A model generated the notes under the pieces. It was not told where the DNA came from, did no database searches, and worked only from the letters and a program-made list of their open reading frames with translations. A stretch of 64,000 bases of DNA from positions 8,745,632-8,809,631 of the forward strand of contig JABAKD010000028.1 of assembly GCA_012845835.1 (NCBI GenBank). Reading direction: 5' to 3'. The stretch comes from Undaria pinnatifida. Its lineage: Eukaryota > Sar > Phaeophyceae > Laminariales > Alariaceae. Both the position numbers and the translations under genes were made by a program. Shown here in pieces: positions 11,745 to 23,372 of this stretch (its first letter is position 1; every line of letters begins with the position of its first letter).

Positions 11745-13503
11745 GTTGTACTGCCCTGCCGAGCGCGTGGTGTTGCCGTCTCGAAGAAGATGTGCTAAGC
11801 TTGTAAAGTAATGTCACCAAGTGTCACTGGCCTCACACCTACGTTGCCGAGGTTCGTCTCTTGTTCGACTAAGCACATTCTCCGCGAGAACGCCCAGTCT
11901 ATGATCATGTCACTTTGTTTTATATAACAATTAGTGTTGCATGGTTCTTTATAAAGGATTTATTAATAGTGTGCTGGGACCCCCCCCCCCCCCCGCCCGA
12001 CCCAAAATGGAAAAAATGGAGTGTGGGTCACGGACGTTTTTTTTTGTGCTCCCTTGGTTTAGGCTATTATGGTTGTGGCTCGTAGGCAGGAAAATTCGGC
12101 AAGTTCGGCATATTCAACACGAGTTTTGTAAAGATTATTTAAGGATAGACAGCTATGATTGGCGGTGCTTGCACCCAGCTAGGCGCTGCGACTGCGGTGC
12201 TGTTGTGGGGCTTGCCGAGAGGTGGCTCACGTACACAGCGCATACGCGAGATGTAGAGACGCGCGCGGGTCAGACGCTCAGACAGTCGACGCCGCAGCCG
12301 GCGGCCCAACACCATGCTGGTGTAGACACCCTCGCGGTAGCGTGACTTAGCTGCGTTTCTCGGAGCTTGCGATCTGTCGATGTGACGAGGTGGGTAGAAC
12401 AGTCAGGGACGCCGAAGTTTGACAAACATCTGTCTTCCGACACAGGTAATGTACTTGCGTGTGGCTTCTCCACAGCAGTAGCACTACCACCACCACCAGA
12501 CTTCGGCAGCACCAGCAAGTAGCAGCTCATTTTCCTTCCGTGGTCACGGGCCCTCGCCGCTGGCAGCGGCAGCGGACTGGCGGCGGACTTCATTCAAAGT
12601 CACAAAGCAGCAGCAGCACTCCTGCTCCGTGCAAGTACGTGAAAAGCCCAAGAGTGATCGCGCGGTAGGGGGTTTCACTTTTTGGGCCCAACTTTTCTGG
12701 CCGGTTGAGCTCTTCAGGCGAGGAACTACCGGTTAGTTTGATATGATACGTTTACGAGTATATGTTTTCTAGAACTGCTAGCGCACAAGTGTGTCGGTCG
12801 GGTTGCGCGACCGAATGCCTTCGAAATCATGTTTGGGGTGAGATGTCGAGCTCCTCATGTTAGAGCTCAGAAGCTTCGGCTGCACCCCCACAGTGGGAGG
12901 ACTTCATAAACCTACTCTAAAAGCACATACTATTGCGAACCCTCGACTGATCCACTAGGCACAGCAGGTTGTGTGTTTGCTTGCATGTGTACCCACTTCA
13001 CAGAAGCACCATTACCACCACCAGAGTACACACCAGCATGGAACAGAATGTTATCCGTGGTCCCGGGCCTATGTGCCGGCTGCGGTAGCGGGTAAGCCTT
13101 GTAGGCCAGTTCAATCGAAGCCACACAGTAGCACAGCTTACATGAAAATAACAAAAACCAGTCTAAGACCAAGTTGTGACAAAGTCTCCCCTGGAAAACA
13201 TCCCGATAATGCTACTCCTTAGAAAATGTTCCCCAGGTATAGACTAGAATCAGAACCTTGCTCCACAAAACAAATCGTGCAAAAACCAGAACGTTTGAAC
13301 GTCCACCACGGCACCTCCTCCCGCGACGTAGGTTTATCCGATTCTTCCGGAAACAACGACCCCGCCCTCTCTGATTCACGGACCCCTCTTGTCCACCGCG
13401 CATAGTTACCGCAGGGGCACGCAACGCTCGTTTCGCGACCTTATGCTTCGGGCGTTCGAATATCAACATTTTCGGTGAAAATTCGTGCTATCACATATGC
13501 TGC

Positions 13504-13664
13504 AATTCCCCCCCCCCCCCCACCACCACCACCACCACCACCACCACCACCCCGCCCCCTCGAACGCTCCGCCCTCTCTCACTGGTTGTACGCCTTACAG
13601 GAAGAATAGGATTTATAGTTTCCACGCACAGATTGAGATGCCCCCCCCCCCCCCCCCCCCCCCC
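13504..13664. repeat. Poly-C and CCA low-complexity cluster
   Basis: Poly-C followed by a (CCA)n microsatellite at about 13508-13552, and a second poly-C run at about 13641-13663. Apparent poly-His and poly-Pro open frames here are composition artefacts. Confidence 0.85.
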
Positions 13665-13864
13665 GCCCGCCCAACCCAGGCCCCCACGTCCTTAAAAACT
13701 CCGCCCTCCCCTCATCGGTTATTAACTTACAGTATTCACTTGATAAACTGATGCATTTCCTTCCACAGCTGTCAGATTTTCCCCCCCTTAAAAACGGGTT
13801 TTGCTACGAGAGTAGTAAATAACATGCGCGGGCCTGCGGTTGGGGTGTTGCGGGGGTACTCAAG

Positions 13865-14203
13865 ATGAGATCGACAGGGAGTACGATTGCACGTCCACAC
13901 GTCCAGTACATGATGTACCATGTAGTGGGGAATCTCTCTGCGTGTGAAAGAAGAGTGCGAAGTGTTGTGCGCAAGCTAAACATACGGGGCAGCTCAGTCG
14001 AATTATCACTCGATCAATGTCTATCTTGTCAACACTGTGAAAAATCCCGGCGCCCGCCCAATTTACTCGTGGGGCGTCGGCCAGCCACACGTGCATTCGA
14101 ATGCGTGGCAGTCTTTTTAGTGGAGTACAAACCTATGTCGATATATCATCTGGGTGATCGATCTTCTTACCGGGTTTGTCGTTATGATAGCCGTCAAAAA
14201 TAA
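13865..14203 (+). pseudogene. LTR-retrotransposon integrase zinc-binding fragment
   Basis: An open frame contains NLSACERRVRSVVRKLNI, then CLSCQHCEKSRRPP, then RPATRAFECVAVFLVEYKP. The pattern C-X2-C followed by R-x-P and RAFE.VAVDL.EYKP is what I expect of the H2C2 zinc finger and the start of the catalytic core in gypsy/BEL-type integrases. The residue where the first catalytic Asp should sit reads F (AVFLVEYKP), and no D,D-35-E core follows. It is an inactive fragment. It lies on the opposite strand from the gypsy-type RT at 16 kb, so the two are not obviously one element. Confidence 0.45.
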
Positions 14204-16235
14204 AAGGATATCACTATCGTCCGTAGTATCGTCGAACCTGTCTTCCAGTATTTGGACCACCCGAAATGCTGCATTATGATGAAGGTACTGATTCTGAAAA
14301 CCGGATGTGAACGAGTTACAGGCTGTCTTCGGATACTAGAAAACTTGCGTCTCTGCCTGCCGCCCCCAAGGCAATCCTTCCCAGAGCGTGTGCACAGTAC
14401 GGTTCATAGTACGATGTCTATGTTCAGCGTGTTGACTCACATCGGCATTCACAAGTGGGCCACCAGAAACGGCTGCCCGCAGAGGGGCAATTGTGCTAAT
14501 GATTAATTAATATATTTTCCTGTGATGTGGGTGCGACACTTTGATCCCGAAACTCACTGCGCTTACGTTAAGTGGCCGGGGAGGTATGAGCGAAAAAAAG
14601 CAAGTTTTCGTGGAGAAATACGTGGCTGGTCGTAAGCTCCGACTGTTTACGCGGGACAGGTGCTGATTTAAGCAGCTTGAGAGTGCGGACCCAATTCTCT
14701 CGTTAGGACTTCAAGAAGCTTTGAAACATCCACAACTCAACTGGAAAGACAGATAGTGCCCTCGCAAATACTCGCCATCATTTTCGACGGGCGCTCGTAT
14801 TTCATTTAAGTTGTGAGCGGGCACTTCGTAATAGCGAGCGACGGGCGGGCGGACCGGCTGGTTACCCGGCGCATTCCGACAAATCGCAGCAAGTTTAGGC
14901 TCAGACGGGATTACTTCTGCGCCGACCTAGCTAAACACGGGAGACAGGACGTCCGTTATGATCTTTCTACCAGGAACATGTTCGCGTGTACAGTCGTAGT
15001 TATGTGGGTCAATGCTTCGTGGTGCGTACGACATGTGAAACGCCCACCTCATGAGTACGGATACCAGTGTACGAACGTCCAGACAACGGCGCATTCCTCT
15101 TTCAATTTTGCGCTGTAATGACGATGGTTTCCCGAAAACCGGTGACTGCAATACAGTTACGGCGCCTCGGTTTCAGGATACTAGAAATACAATTATGTGT
15201 ATAGCTGTCCGTACCAAGCTATAAGCAGAGGGCCTAAAGTGTTGGTAGGGGTCGAGCCGTCAGAGGCTCCCTGCTGAATTCTTGTGGAAGAGCAGCGGCA
15301 TTCAGCCATTTGCTTAAAAGGGTATGCAGGGTTGCGAAGGCCGTATCCTAACGGGTTCATAGTCCTGCATACACCGGCAATCCACACATGTTACTAAGCA
15401 CGGCCAACGGAAGAAAGAGAAGACTGAACCACTGTGCACTGTCACGCATCATTCCTGTGCACGTGTATCACCCGTATCGTACGCATGCTGCATTCCCACG
15501 CACTGTATCGCCCGAACACCCGCTCCGCGCGTATGCTTGGAATCGCCTCATCCCGACAACCGGAGTTCCACCCCAATCCTATTTTAGGATACGGACACCG
15601 AGGGCCCGGAAGACCGATACGGTACGGAGGATCAGGGGAAGTCAGTGCCGCCGCTGTAGGCCTACAAGAGTTGTGAGAACTGCCGCGAAGGTGAGTAATT
15701 TGTAGGCCACTCGTGACCCGTTTGTAATATTACGCCATGATAACCAGATAATGGATGGGGAAGAAACGCGCCAACGCGAAGTTCAGATTCACCGGTATGT
15801 ACGACAAAGTAACGCGTAAAAAAATAGGAAGCGGAGGACAGGGTCTGACGACGGAATTTTCGTTTGATACGTGCAAAATAAGTACTGGTATCTTATTCAG
15901 CGCTCCAACACCTTTTGCAACGGCTTTTCAGGAAACAATTTTCACCAGTGAGTAGAACTATAAATAGTGGAGCTGAATTTCAGCATCATCTTGGACAAAA
16001 CGCTGGACAAAAAATAAACAATACGCAAGACTGACGGGAGGTTCTTGATGCATAGACTATAGGCATAGGCAAGTCTTTGCTTGCCTCAATAATAAGCTCG
16101 GTACTGGCTGAAAAACAATTCGCGCAAATGAGATTACGAAGACATCCTACTACTACTTTCTTATCCAATTGGGCTTCAGGCGGTTCGAGAATTTAACTGG
16201 CTGGCTGAAATGCGGCAAACAATTGTTCAGGAAAC
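14204..16235. other. Gene-free stretch
   Basis: No gene is supported. Two short segments near 14300-14350 and 15130-15190 share AAAACCGG...CGG...GGATACTAGAAA and may be a diverged duplication. A 66-residue basic open frame at 15755-15955 (plus) is unrecognised. Confidence 0.45.
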
Positions 16236-16800
16236 GTGAGATGAGTTCAAACGTTGGATTCAAGACGATAGTGTCGTCCATGTACGAAATAACACCTGAA
16301 CCGGGGCCAAGATTACCCAGTCATAAGACATCATGTGCTGAAACAGTCACGGTGCGCTGCAAACTCCAAAAGGCATACGCAGAACACAGTACTTGCCAGT
16401 GGGAGCGAATGCAGACCGCTCAACGTGGTCCTCATCCACCAGCAGCTCCCAAAACGCGCTCAGGATGTCGGCAACCGAGGTAAAAGCTGCGATGCCCACG
16501 GTGTCAAAGCGAGTCTCGAGATTCAGGTGGGGCAAAATTTTCCGGACAATGTGACGGTTTAGGGTATGGCGCTAGTCTACACAGAAATTGCGGGCTGCCA
16601 TCTCTCTTGGGGACAATGGCGACAGGACTACCGTAAGGACTCGGCCGTTTTTCGATAAAGCAAAACCTAAGCACGTCTTGGGCAACTTTACTATCAGTAA
16701 TACTAGAGGTGCACACGGACTGGAACGGTATGGGGGTCTATCAACGGCCTGCGTATCGGTTGAAAGAGAAAACTCGATTGTGCGGTGGTGCAGCGACCTA
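16236..16800 (-). pseudogene. Ty3/gypsy-type reverse transcriptase, decayed
   Basis: Read on the minus strand: PSPYGSPVAIVPKRDGSPQF (16620-16680), then NFCVD, a TAG where Tyr is expected, and RHTLNRH. Next come a long open segment with VADILSAFWELLVDEDHVER and TGKYCVLRMPFGVCSAP, a TGA where Trp is expected, and LFQHMMS. After a frameshift comes YMDD, the catalytic motif, at about 16278-16289. This order (SPYGSPVV, FCVDYR.LN, DV.SAF.Q, MPFG..NAP, Y.DD) is diagnostic of gypsy-type RT. Two in-frame stops and at least two frameshifts make it inactive. RNase H is not recognisable downstream. Confidence 0.85.
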
Positions 16801-17386
16801 ACTCCGCCATGGACAACGAAAAAAACGGACGGTACTTTACGTACAGCGTATGTACAGCGTCTTGCTGGTTAGTGGTAAGGATTGTGTTGGCAAACGATCA
16901 CAGTGGACCTTCGAACTCGGATTTGGCGCCACGGGGTTCGTTGGGTGAGGTAGGAACATGCGCGACAGCGATGACATAAAGTTGGTCAGGTAATCCATGC
17001 GGTTAAAAGGTGACCAAGGCGTTAGTCGATCACCTCCCGCATCGCGACCCCATCAGATAATGGGTCGGCTACTTGAACAACAGCTGAACCATCAGGATCA
17101 CTCCAGGTAGCTAACCTACGTGCGACAAACAAAACTTCGAAAGGGGCAAGGCTACTCTTGGAGATATCCTGTGCTGAAACAGTAATCGGTTCAACAACAA
17201 AGGTGCAATCTTGCGGCGGGGGGCATTTGTATAAGCAACGACAAGGGCTTCGTGCAGAGGTTTGAGGTTTACACGTTCGCGCAACGTGACCGGGATTGCC
17301 TCGCCACCGCAGTGAACAGCGGCAACGGAAGGTTGGCGGTCACGGAACGCCGGGGAACCAGCGTTAGCGCTAGGGGCACTCAGTTA

Positions 17387-17560
17387 CTAGTACGGTGGAC
17401 AGCTGGTATAATAAGAGTCAGTGGAAAAAAACGACAATGCTTGGTTTTCCCAATCAAGCACGGCTCCAAACTTGACCATGACATTGTTATCGAGCACTAC
17501 ACAATCGGGGTCACATAAAGGGACGACGAGGGCATTAACCGTACACGTAGTACCACCGGG
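17387..17560 (-). pseudogene. Possible gypsy-type protease to RT junction segment
   Basis: The last third of a minus-strand open frame reads PLCDPDCVVLDNNVMVKFGA followed by VLDWENQALSF. This resembles the segment after the gypsy protease flap (D.ILG...L...GAVLDW...T..F), and its place upstream of the RT on the same strand fits. The first two thirds of the frame, with a Pro run from a G-tract, are not recognisable. Confidence 0.45.
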
Positions 17561-18131
17561 CGATAACGTTTTGATAAAACCCTGATGACCCGGGGGATAT
17601 GCTGTTTTTATAACAGCACTACGGCAGTGCTCCAAGGAGAACGGTGGTGGTCGCGGGGGGGGGGGGGGAGGGGGGCGGCGTGTCATCCCGCGGCTCACCA
17701 TCGCGTAACATCCACCAAAGGGCGACGCATCGCAGCAGCTCGGGCGACCTTGTCGTTTCCGTCTATCAGCAAAAAACTGATCACAGACACGCACACGCTG
17801 ACGTAGGGTCACCCTAACATAAGGAGCTGTGTATCGGCCTGAGTGGCAGGCGTTTTCGTGAGTCTTCTTGTTTCTAGGAATAACCTCAGAGATGACAAAA
17901 AAAAGAAGAAAACGAAAACGAAAACGCGGCCGTTTATCTTTGTTGCTTAGTTTTGCTGTATTCATCGTTGGCTCTCCATTCCCCCGCCCATGAAACTATG
18001 TCCATTTCCGAGCCTTGGCGTGTATCCTCGGCGTGAAGTACCAGAGGTCGTCGGGCTTGGGATACGTGTTGCTGCAGGCCGCTATGATGTATCGCTTCGC
18101 CTCGGCCTGCAGGTGGCGTGGTGATTGACAA

Positions 18132-18760
18132 AAACGGACGAAAGGGGGGGGGGGGGTCTACTCAGATTGTGCGTGGAAGTAGTCGTATGACCATCGGCCC
18201 TCCCGTCCCTACTATGTCGGGATGGAGCACGTCGGGTCTTCACTAACCAGGCAGACATTGCTTGCACCAAGCGCGAAGCGCCGTGAGGTGTTCGGCGAGT
18301 CGCATAAAGGGTGAGCTGCATCCTTCCAAGAACCGCTCGTAAGACGGACTTCGGCACCTTGTGCCTACTTTTCTTGCTTATGGATGACAGCGACCAATGA
18401 GTTACTTTGTTTTCTGGTGTGGCCACTCCAGAGATAGTAATGGATGATACTACCTATGTAACTGCCGCGTGGGTGCCTTACCATATTCACAATACGTGAT
18501 GCGATCATTCCCCTTGTGCGGAGTTAGGGTTCTCCACGCCGCACAATATGATCACACTCGATAACCATCATGGTAACCGCCAAAAAGAGAAAAAAAAAAA
18601 AAAAAAACGAAAGGGGGGGGGCGGGGTCATCGTACCATGCATGGCCGTAGTCCGTAGGAGCATACACCCTCGTATCCTTGCTATGCAGGACGGAGCACGT
18701 TAAGTATCCACCGAACAGGCACACATTGCGCGCACCAAGCGCGAATCGCCGTAACGGGGG
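18132..18760. repeat. Diverged direct repeat pair
   Basis: Segments 18132-18295 and 18600-18760 share a G-run followed by CGGAGCACGT-like sequence and GCGCACCAAGCGCGAATCGCCGT-like sequence (TTGCACCAAGCGCGAAGCGC in the first). The copies are clearly related but diverged. No coding role is seen. Confidence 0.6.
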
Positions 18761-18981
18761 GGTCTGGACCACCTGAGCGGATTATTATATGTACCTTATT
18801 ACTCCTCTGTCCAGATATGCAAGGACGGTCAGATATATTCAATGTAATTCCCCAATGGCCTTTAAATTTCCGGACAGAGTGGCACTGCATACGTAATACC
18901 ACCTTGTTTTTAAGTACTGTCTTACCAAAAAAACTCCAGCGCTAAAGGGTTTGCACTAGTTGTCCCACACTATCTTCAGGT

Positions 18982-19586
18982 ATGTTGTCCCCAAATTGTG
19001 TGCCGTCAACCGTGTATTTAAACAAACTACTCGGAACTAGAGGGAGACCATGTTACAGATTCAGCAATCAGCCGGCAGCAGCCAGCACTACAGCTGAAGA
19101 AGATATTTTTGAAAATGGGGCATTGATTTCCACGGGACATTTCGACGGATCTATAGCAGGGGGCATCGACGAAAGCCAGACAGAAGGACACAAACAAAGA
19201 GAGCGGCAGAAGTTTTGTCAAAAAAGAAAAAAAGAGGAGAGAAAAATTGTCCTGCACCGGAAAGTGCTGTGCCCTGCAACCTTAGCAGCACTCCCAAAGT
19301 TGTGTTCTGAAACCGCAAACATACTTAAGACGGCATGAAACGAATTTCAGTTGAATCGAAAGCACGCGCGCAAAAGAGAAACCGCCATGATGCCATGATT
19401 GAGAGGGTGAAAACCAGTCGCCGACCGCGCTGGTGGCACAACTTTATGCCGGGTACTCCCAGCCAGGAAGACCGCATGCAACACGACCGAAACGAGCAAT
19501 TTAACAAACTCAAGACGCGATACGATGCAGCTGGCGATAAAGCGGTTGTGATAGCTGTTGCAATCGCCTGCACCCCATACGAGTAG
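18982..19586 (+). other. Two unrecognised plus-strand open frames
   Basis: Frames 18982-19338 (118 residues, Lys/Arg/Glu-rich centre) and 19335-19586 (83 residues, starting MKRISVESKARAQKRNRHDA) lie end to end in different frames. Both have plausible composition but no recognisable domain. The second has an ATG at 19335. They may be exons or chance frames. Confidence 0.2.
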
Positions 19587-20113
19587 CGAGTCATGCGAGC
19601 AACCACGCCTGACTGCTGTTCTCGAAAATACTGCGTGAAACAAAAACTGCAAGCCGCGCTGGAGAGAAAAGCACAATCATGATACATACATCACATCCTG
19701 TCCATACCCCATGATGTTTATGATACTTTATACTATACAAAATAATAAAATTCCAAAAAAGATCATACCCTGGGACATGTTATATACAATATGGAGTCGA
19801 TGACCGTCCGCACGTCGTTGCCGCGCACGTTGTGCCAAGGTCAAGCGTGTCATGAATTATAGTGTATTACCTGATATCATGGTGTAATACAAATCCGTAA
19901 ATCAACGAAGAGTGATAAACCGAGGGAGTGTACCGGTGGGGAGAAGGGATGACACCCGCGATCACGGGTTGTACAGAAAATCACTATGAGAGCAATCCCT
20001 CCCACGAGTCGAGCTATAAAATAAGCATGACGATGAAAACGTGAGCATCTGTGATAACGCGACATGTGATTTATGGTAGATAGCAGGCATATGGACCGGG
20101 TGATTGCTCCCAC

Positions 20114-21920
20114 CTCATTCCCGTGGACATCGTGCCAAAGACCCAAGAAGACCTGGGAGAAAAACTGCATCCCGAGGTAGTCCACACTCCCCTTCTCTAA
20201 AGTAGAGAGCTTCACCACATCTTCGGGAGAAGCGGTTCCCCGAAACAGCTGCAGAAGGCAAACCCGTAAGCACGTATATTGAAAACGGACGATAGATGTA
20301 AATGAAACGTTTAGTGCAAGTTTGAGTTTTCTGAGCGAATGAAACGTTGGGGTCGTTTCAAGGAGTCGTTCAGATAAGGCTCTCTAGCGGGAACTCCATA
20401 GCCGCTAGGTGTAAACGTTAGTATCGACACCGTGAGGGATGGTTTTGAAGTACCAATATTTTCCTCCGGGGTTTAAACTAACGGCTTCAGAACTGCACAC
20501 ATACCTTGGGGACAAACGCTTGATCTTTAGAGTAGACTAACGCTCACAGTTGCAAAATAATTCACTTATCACGAACTACGACAAGACTCGAGACCTGCGC
20601 CAAGTACAGATGGATAAGCATCCTGTATTAAACCTCGAATCCATTTTTATTCATCACATGGTGCATTGTTTGCCTATCAACAGGCCAGGAAGTCCAGGTG
20701 TCGCCGCAATCGGAAACCTCCACTCTCCCAGCAGGTTTCGCAAACTGCTCAACCCCTGGTATAATCTAAGGGGGAACACGCACATCCACACAGTCCAAGT
20801 AGTTCGTACCCAAGCCGTTGGCGCAACCCTAACGGGTTTAAGGTATCAAACCAGACACAAATTAAGTCCATCACATACGCCGAAAAAGTGCCGTCACCGA
20901 CCCTATTCGTAGCTTTCGGCAAACGTTGTACCGCCGAATCGTGCTGTTTGCAGGTTCACCTCCCTGGTGTAAGATAAAGCGAAGCAAACTGTAAATAGAT
21001 CGGGGTATTGGACCACAAGTTCAAGCTCGATTTGAGGCCAACTACCCCCAAAGCCCGCTCGTTCCATCAAGTTATCCTTTCAAAAAGCCACATATCATAT
21101 ATGTACACCTGACACAAGGTCTGGTGTGTGTCCCATTTTAAATTTCGGTGTCGGTTTGCTCGATTTTCAACAACTGACGCCACGGAAGCAACTCTTGTTC
21201 GATTATTTTGTCCACCTCTATTTTATCTTGTCTTTCACCACGTCCAACCCATAAGAGTTATAGCACGCGTCTTTGCAGAGGCAGATCGTGAAATTGTTGC
21301 ACATTTACCCCGACAAACGATGGTTCTGTTCGATAGCAATAGTCGTGACACCATCACCTCTTCTAGACATGAAACATTAGAACAACCCACCGGCATGTTT
21401 ACATACAGTGGGGTATATACTCTTAGGTATCCTTGTATCAAACCCGGTTCCTTTCGTCATACTCGGGTAGGTACTCGGGTACACCCTGAGTGTATACCCT
21501 ACAAAACACATGCATAGATAAAACAGTATAAACCGTGCTCTAAAGCGTCACGCACAACGTGCGAGTTGTGGCGAGGCGTGGGGGGGGGGGGAGGGGCACA
21601 CCCAAGCTTAAATGCAAAAACAGAAAGCGCAGCCGTTTTTTTGTTCTCGCTGACGCACATCGTACACAGTCCTCCGGAGTACGTCCGGCTCAGCGATATC
21701 AAGAGGCCGCAGCCCCGCCACGATGTTTGCGACATTCCCCCCCGCCTGCTGCGCCGCTCGGATGATGGCCGCCGCCTGCCAGATGCGCTCGTCCGTCGCG
21801 CTTTCCTCGAACTTTGCCTCGAAAAGGCTAATATCCGTGTCCAGGCTATTGGCCGCTTCGTGATAACGGTCGAGGTAGAAAAGGACCAGGCCCAGTGGCC
21901 AGGCCCGTGAGGCCTTTTCA
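20114..21920 (-). CDS. TPR-type host gene, two internal exons
   Basis: Exon a is 21920-21659 (262 nt). It is preceded by an AG acceptor (ttctcag) and followed by a GT donor (GAT|GTGCGT). It encodes LGLVLFYLDRYHEAANSLDT, then ATDERIWQAAAIIRAA, and ends RRTVYD. Exon b is 20248-20114 (135 nt), with acceptor ctgcag and donor GAG|GTGGGA. It continues in phase with LFRGTASPEDVVKL and ends FLGLWHDVHGNE. Exon a begins with one base completing a codon and ends in phase 0, and exon b is exactly 45 codons, so the two fit each other. The pattern (leading TPR helix pair, E-x-x-W, then LGL..D..G.E) resembles a TPR family of photosynthetic eukaryotes that I recall as plastid-associated. First and last exons were not found. 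A 5' exon would lie beyond the minisatellite at 22-24 kb. A minus-strand frame at 25501-25785 (ATG in a good context, Ala-rich hydrophobic stretch) is a weak candidate. Confidence 0.55.
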
Positions 21921-22189
21921 CTGAGAACCAAAGGGGGCATTGGGATGGGCCGGGGGGGGGTGAGACGGGCGAGGGGAGGGGGGGTGGTATGCAGAGGTAA
22001 AACAAGGATTGGAACAATGGCGGAGGGGGGGAAGGGGAGATGTAGGAGAGGGGGTACGCGGGGCGGAGGTAAGGTTGGGATTGAAACATTGGAGGAGGGA
22101 AGGGGCGGGGGTCAGGGCACGTGGGGGGCGGGGGCAGGGGGGGGGTACGCATAGGTAGGATTAGGATGGGAGCAACGGGGGGAGAGGGG

Positions 22190-22858
22190 GGGGGTACTCA
22201 TTTGTTGCTTAGCTTAGTAATTTGACCATTGACCACGCATCCCTTTCGAAACGGAGCACCGTTCCTACTCCTAGTACAAACACCTCCAACATACGGGCGC
22301 TCATGTACGTTTTTTCGATGTATTAGATAAAAAAAAATTAACTCACACCCTTCCTCGTTGGCCGTCTGTGGCCACCATCTGTCTCCTCTAGGATAGCGAT
22401 CGTTCTCTCCCCACTATGTAATGTACCAAACTTCTCCATGTTGCATCTGTCTATTTATAAAATATATTCTAATAACGTCAGCTGTGCGTGTATTTCCGCA
22501 TCCATTCCTGTAACAAACGGCGTTCCTCCTTGTACAGCTCCACATTCTCCCGCGATGTGGGTTCTACTCTCGTCTGCGTTGCCACAGAGTACTCTGCGCC
22601 TTCGTCCTCCTCTACCCGACCACGGTACACCTCTGCCTTCTTTCTGGCAGGCCCCGGTCCTCTACACGAAAACGAATATTCAGCGTTTTCGCGTAGTCCA
22701 TTGAGCCGTGCAAATACGTTGCCATTCCTATCTCGTATTTCAACCTCCCGTAAACCTCGAAATGTCCTTCCTAAAGTCAGCTTCTTAGTGCTGGTCTTTC
22801 CCTTTCTTCTACCTGCCATTGTACTTCTGTCTTCCCCACACTTCTCTACGGACGGCAT
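22190..22858 (-). pseudogene. LINE-type retroelement C-terminal fragment, copy 2
   Basis: The minus strand is open from 22858 to 22478. It carries MAGRRKGKTSTKKLTLG..., a segment REVEIRDRNGNVFARLNG, and TSRENVELYKEERRLLQEW, which aligns with SRTHIVGECEIYKEEW of copy 1. After a stop, homology continues to about 22190 in broken frames (MEKFGTLHSGERTIAI, then the stretch matching SRNGAPSRKG of copy 1). The Cys and His of the zinc motif are lost here. It is the longest of three copies, and it shows what lies upstream of the conserved block. Confidence 0.5.
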
Positions 22859-23164
22859 ATCTTGGTTTCTTCCTAGGTCCTTCCACGCTTCATCGGCTAC
22901 GCTACCCTACCGTATTCCAGCTCGTCCTTTGTTACTTTGTCACATACAGCCCTATCAGCTATTGCCACATTTGTTTGGCATGTTCCTTACTGCATACTGT
23001 ATATTGCCATTTCAACTCTCTCACGTCTCTACCTGGTACTTGGTAGTGGGGGGGGGGGGGGGGGGGACGTTACCCAGAGGTAGGGTTGGGATTGGAGCAA
23101 TGGAGCGCTAGCGTTGGACGGGGACCGGGGGGGGGACAGCGGGCGGGGCAGGGGGGAGGGGTCG

Positions 23165-23372
23165 GAGAACCATTCCTACTCCTAATAGAGACACCTCTTA
23201 TCATTTGGGCGCTGAGTACGTTTCTTCCATATATTACATAGAAACTGTTTGCTTATCCCATCGGCCTTCTTGTTCGGCTGTCGGTGGCCACCATGTATCT
23301 CCGAGGGTAGTAATCGTGTTCTCGCTACTACCTAATGTACCAAACTTCTCCATCTCACACCAGTCTATTTTC
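23165..23372 (-). pseudogene. LINE-type retroelement C-terminal fragment, copy 3
   Basis: The minus strand carries MEKFGTLGSSENTITTLGDT, then WWPPTAEQEG, and after a one-base shift ISKQFLCNIWKKRTQRP. This matches copy 1 through the GDRWWPQ box and the W-K-x-R-x-x-RP box. It is frameshifted and truncated at both ends, and it sits inside the G-rich minisatellite. Confidence 0.5.

Larger units (their letters stand above)
9858..13860. other. Mostly gene-free stretch with low-complexity DNA
   Basis: Apart from the entries given separately (10223-10247, 10661-10767, 11019-11744, 13504-13664), I see only pyrimidine-rich DNA at 10780-11240, CAG/CAC clusters near 12480-12620 and unassigned sequence. 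Confidence 0.5.

Noticed and set aside
13485-13751. Poly-His/poly-Pro protein
   Set aside because: Encoded entirely by poly-C and CCA microsatellite.
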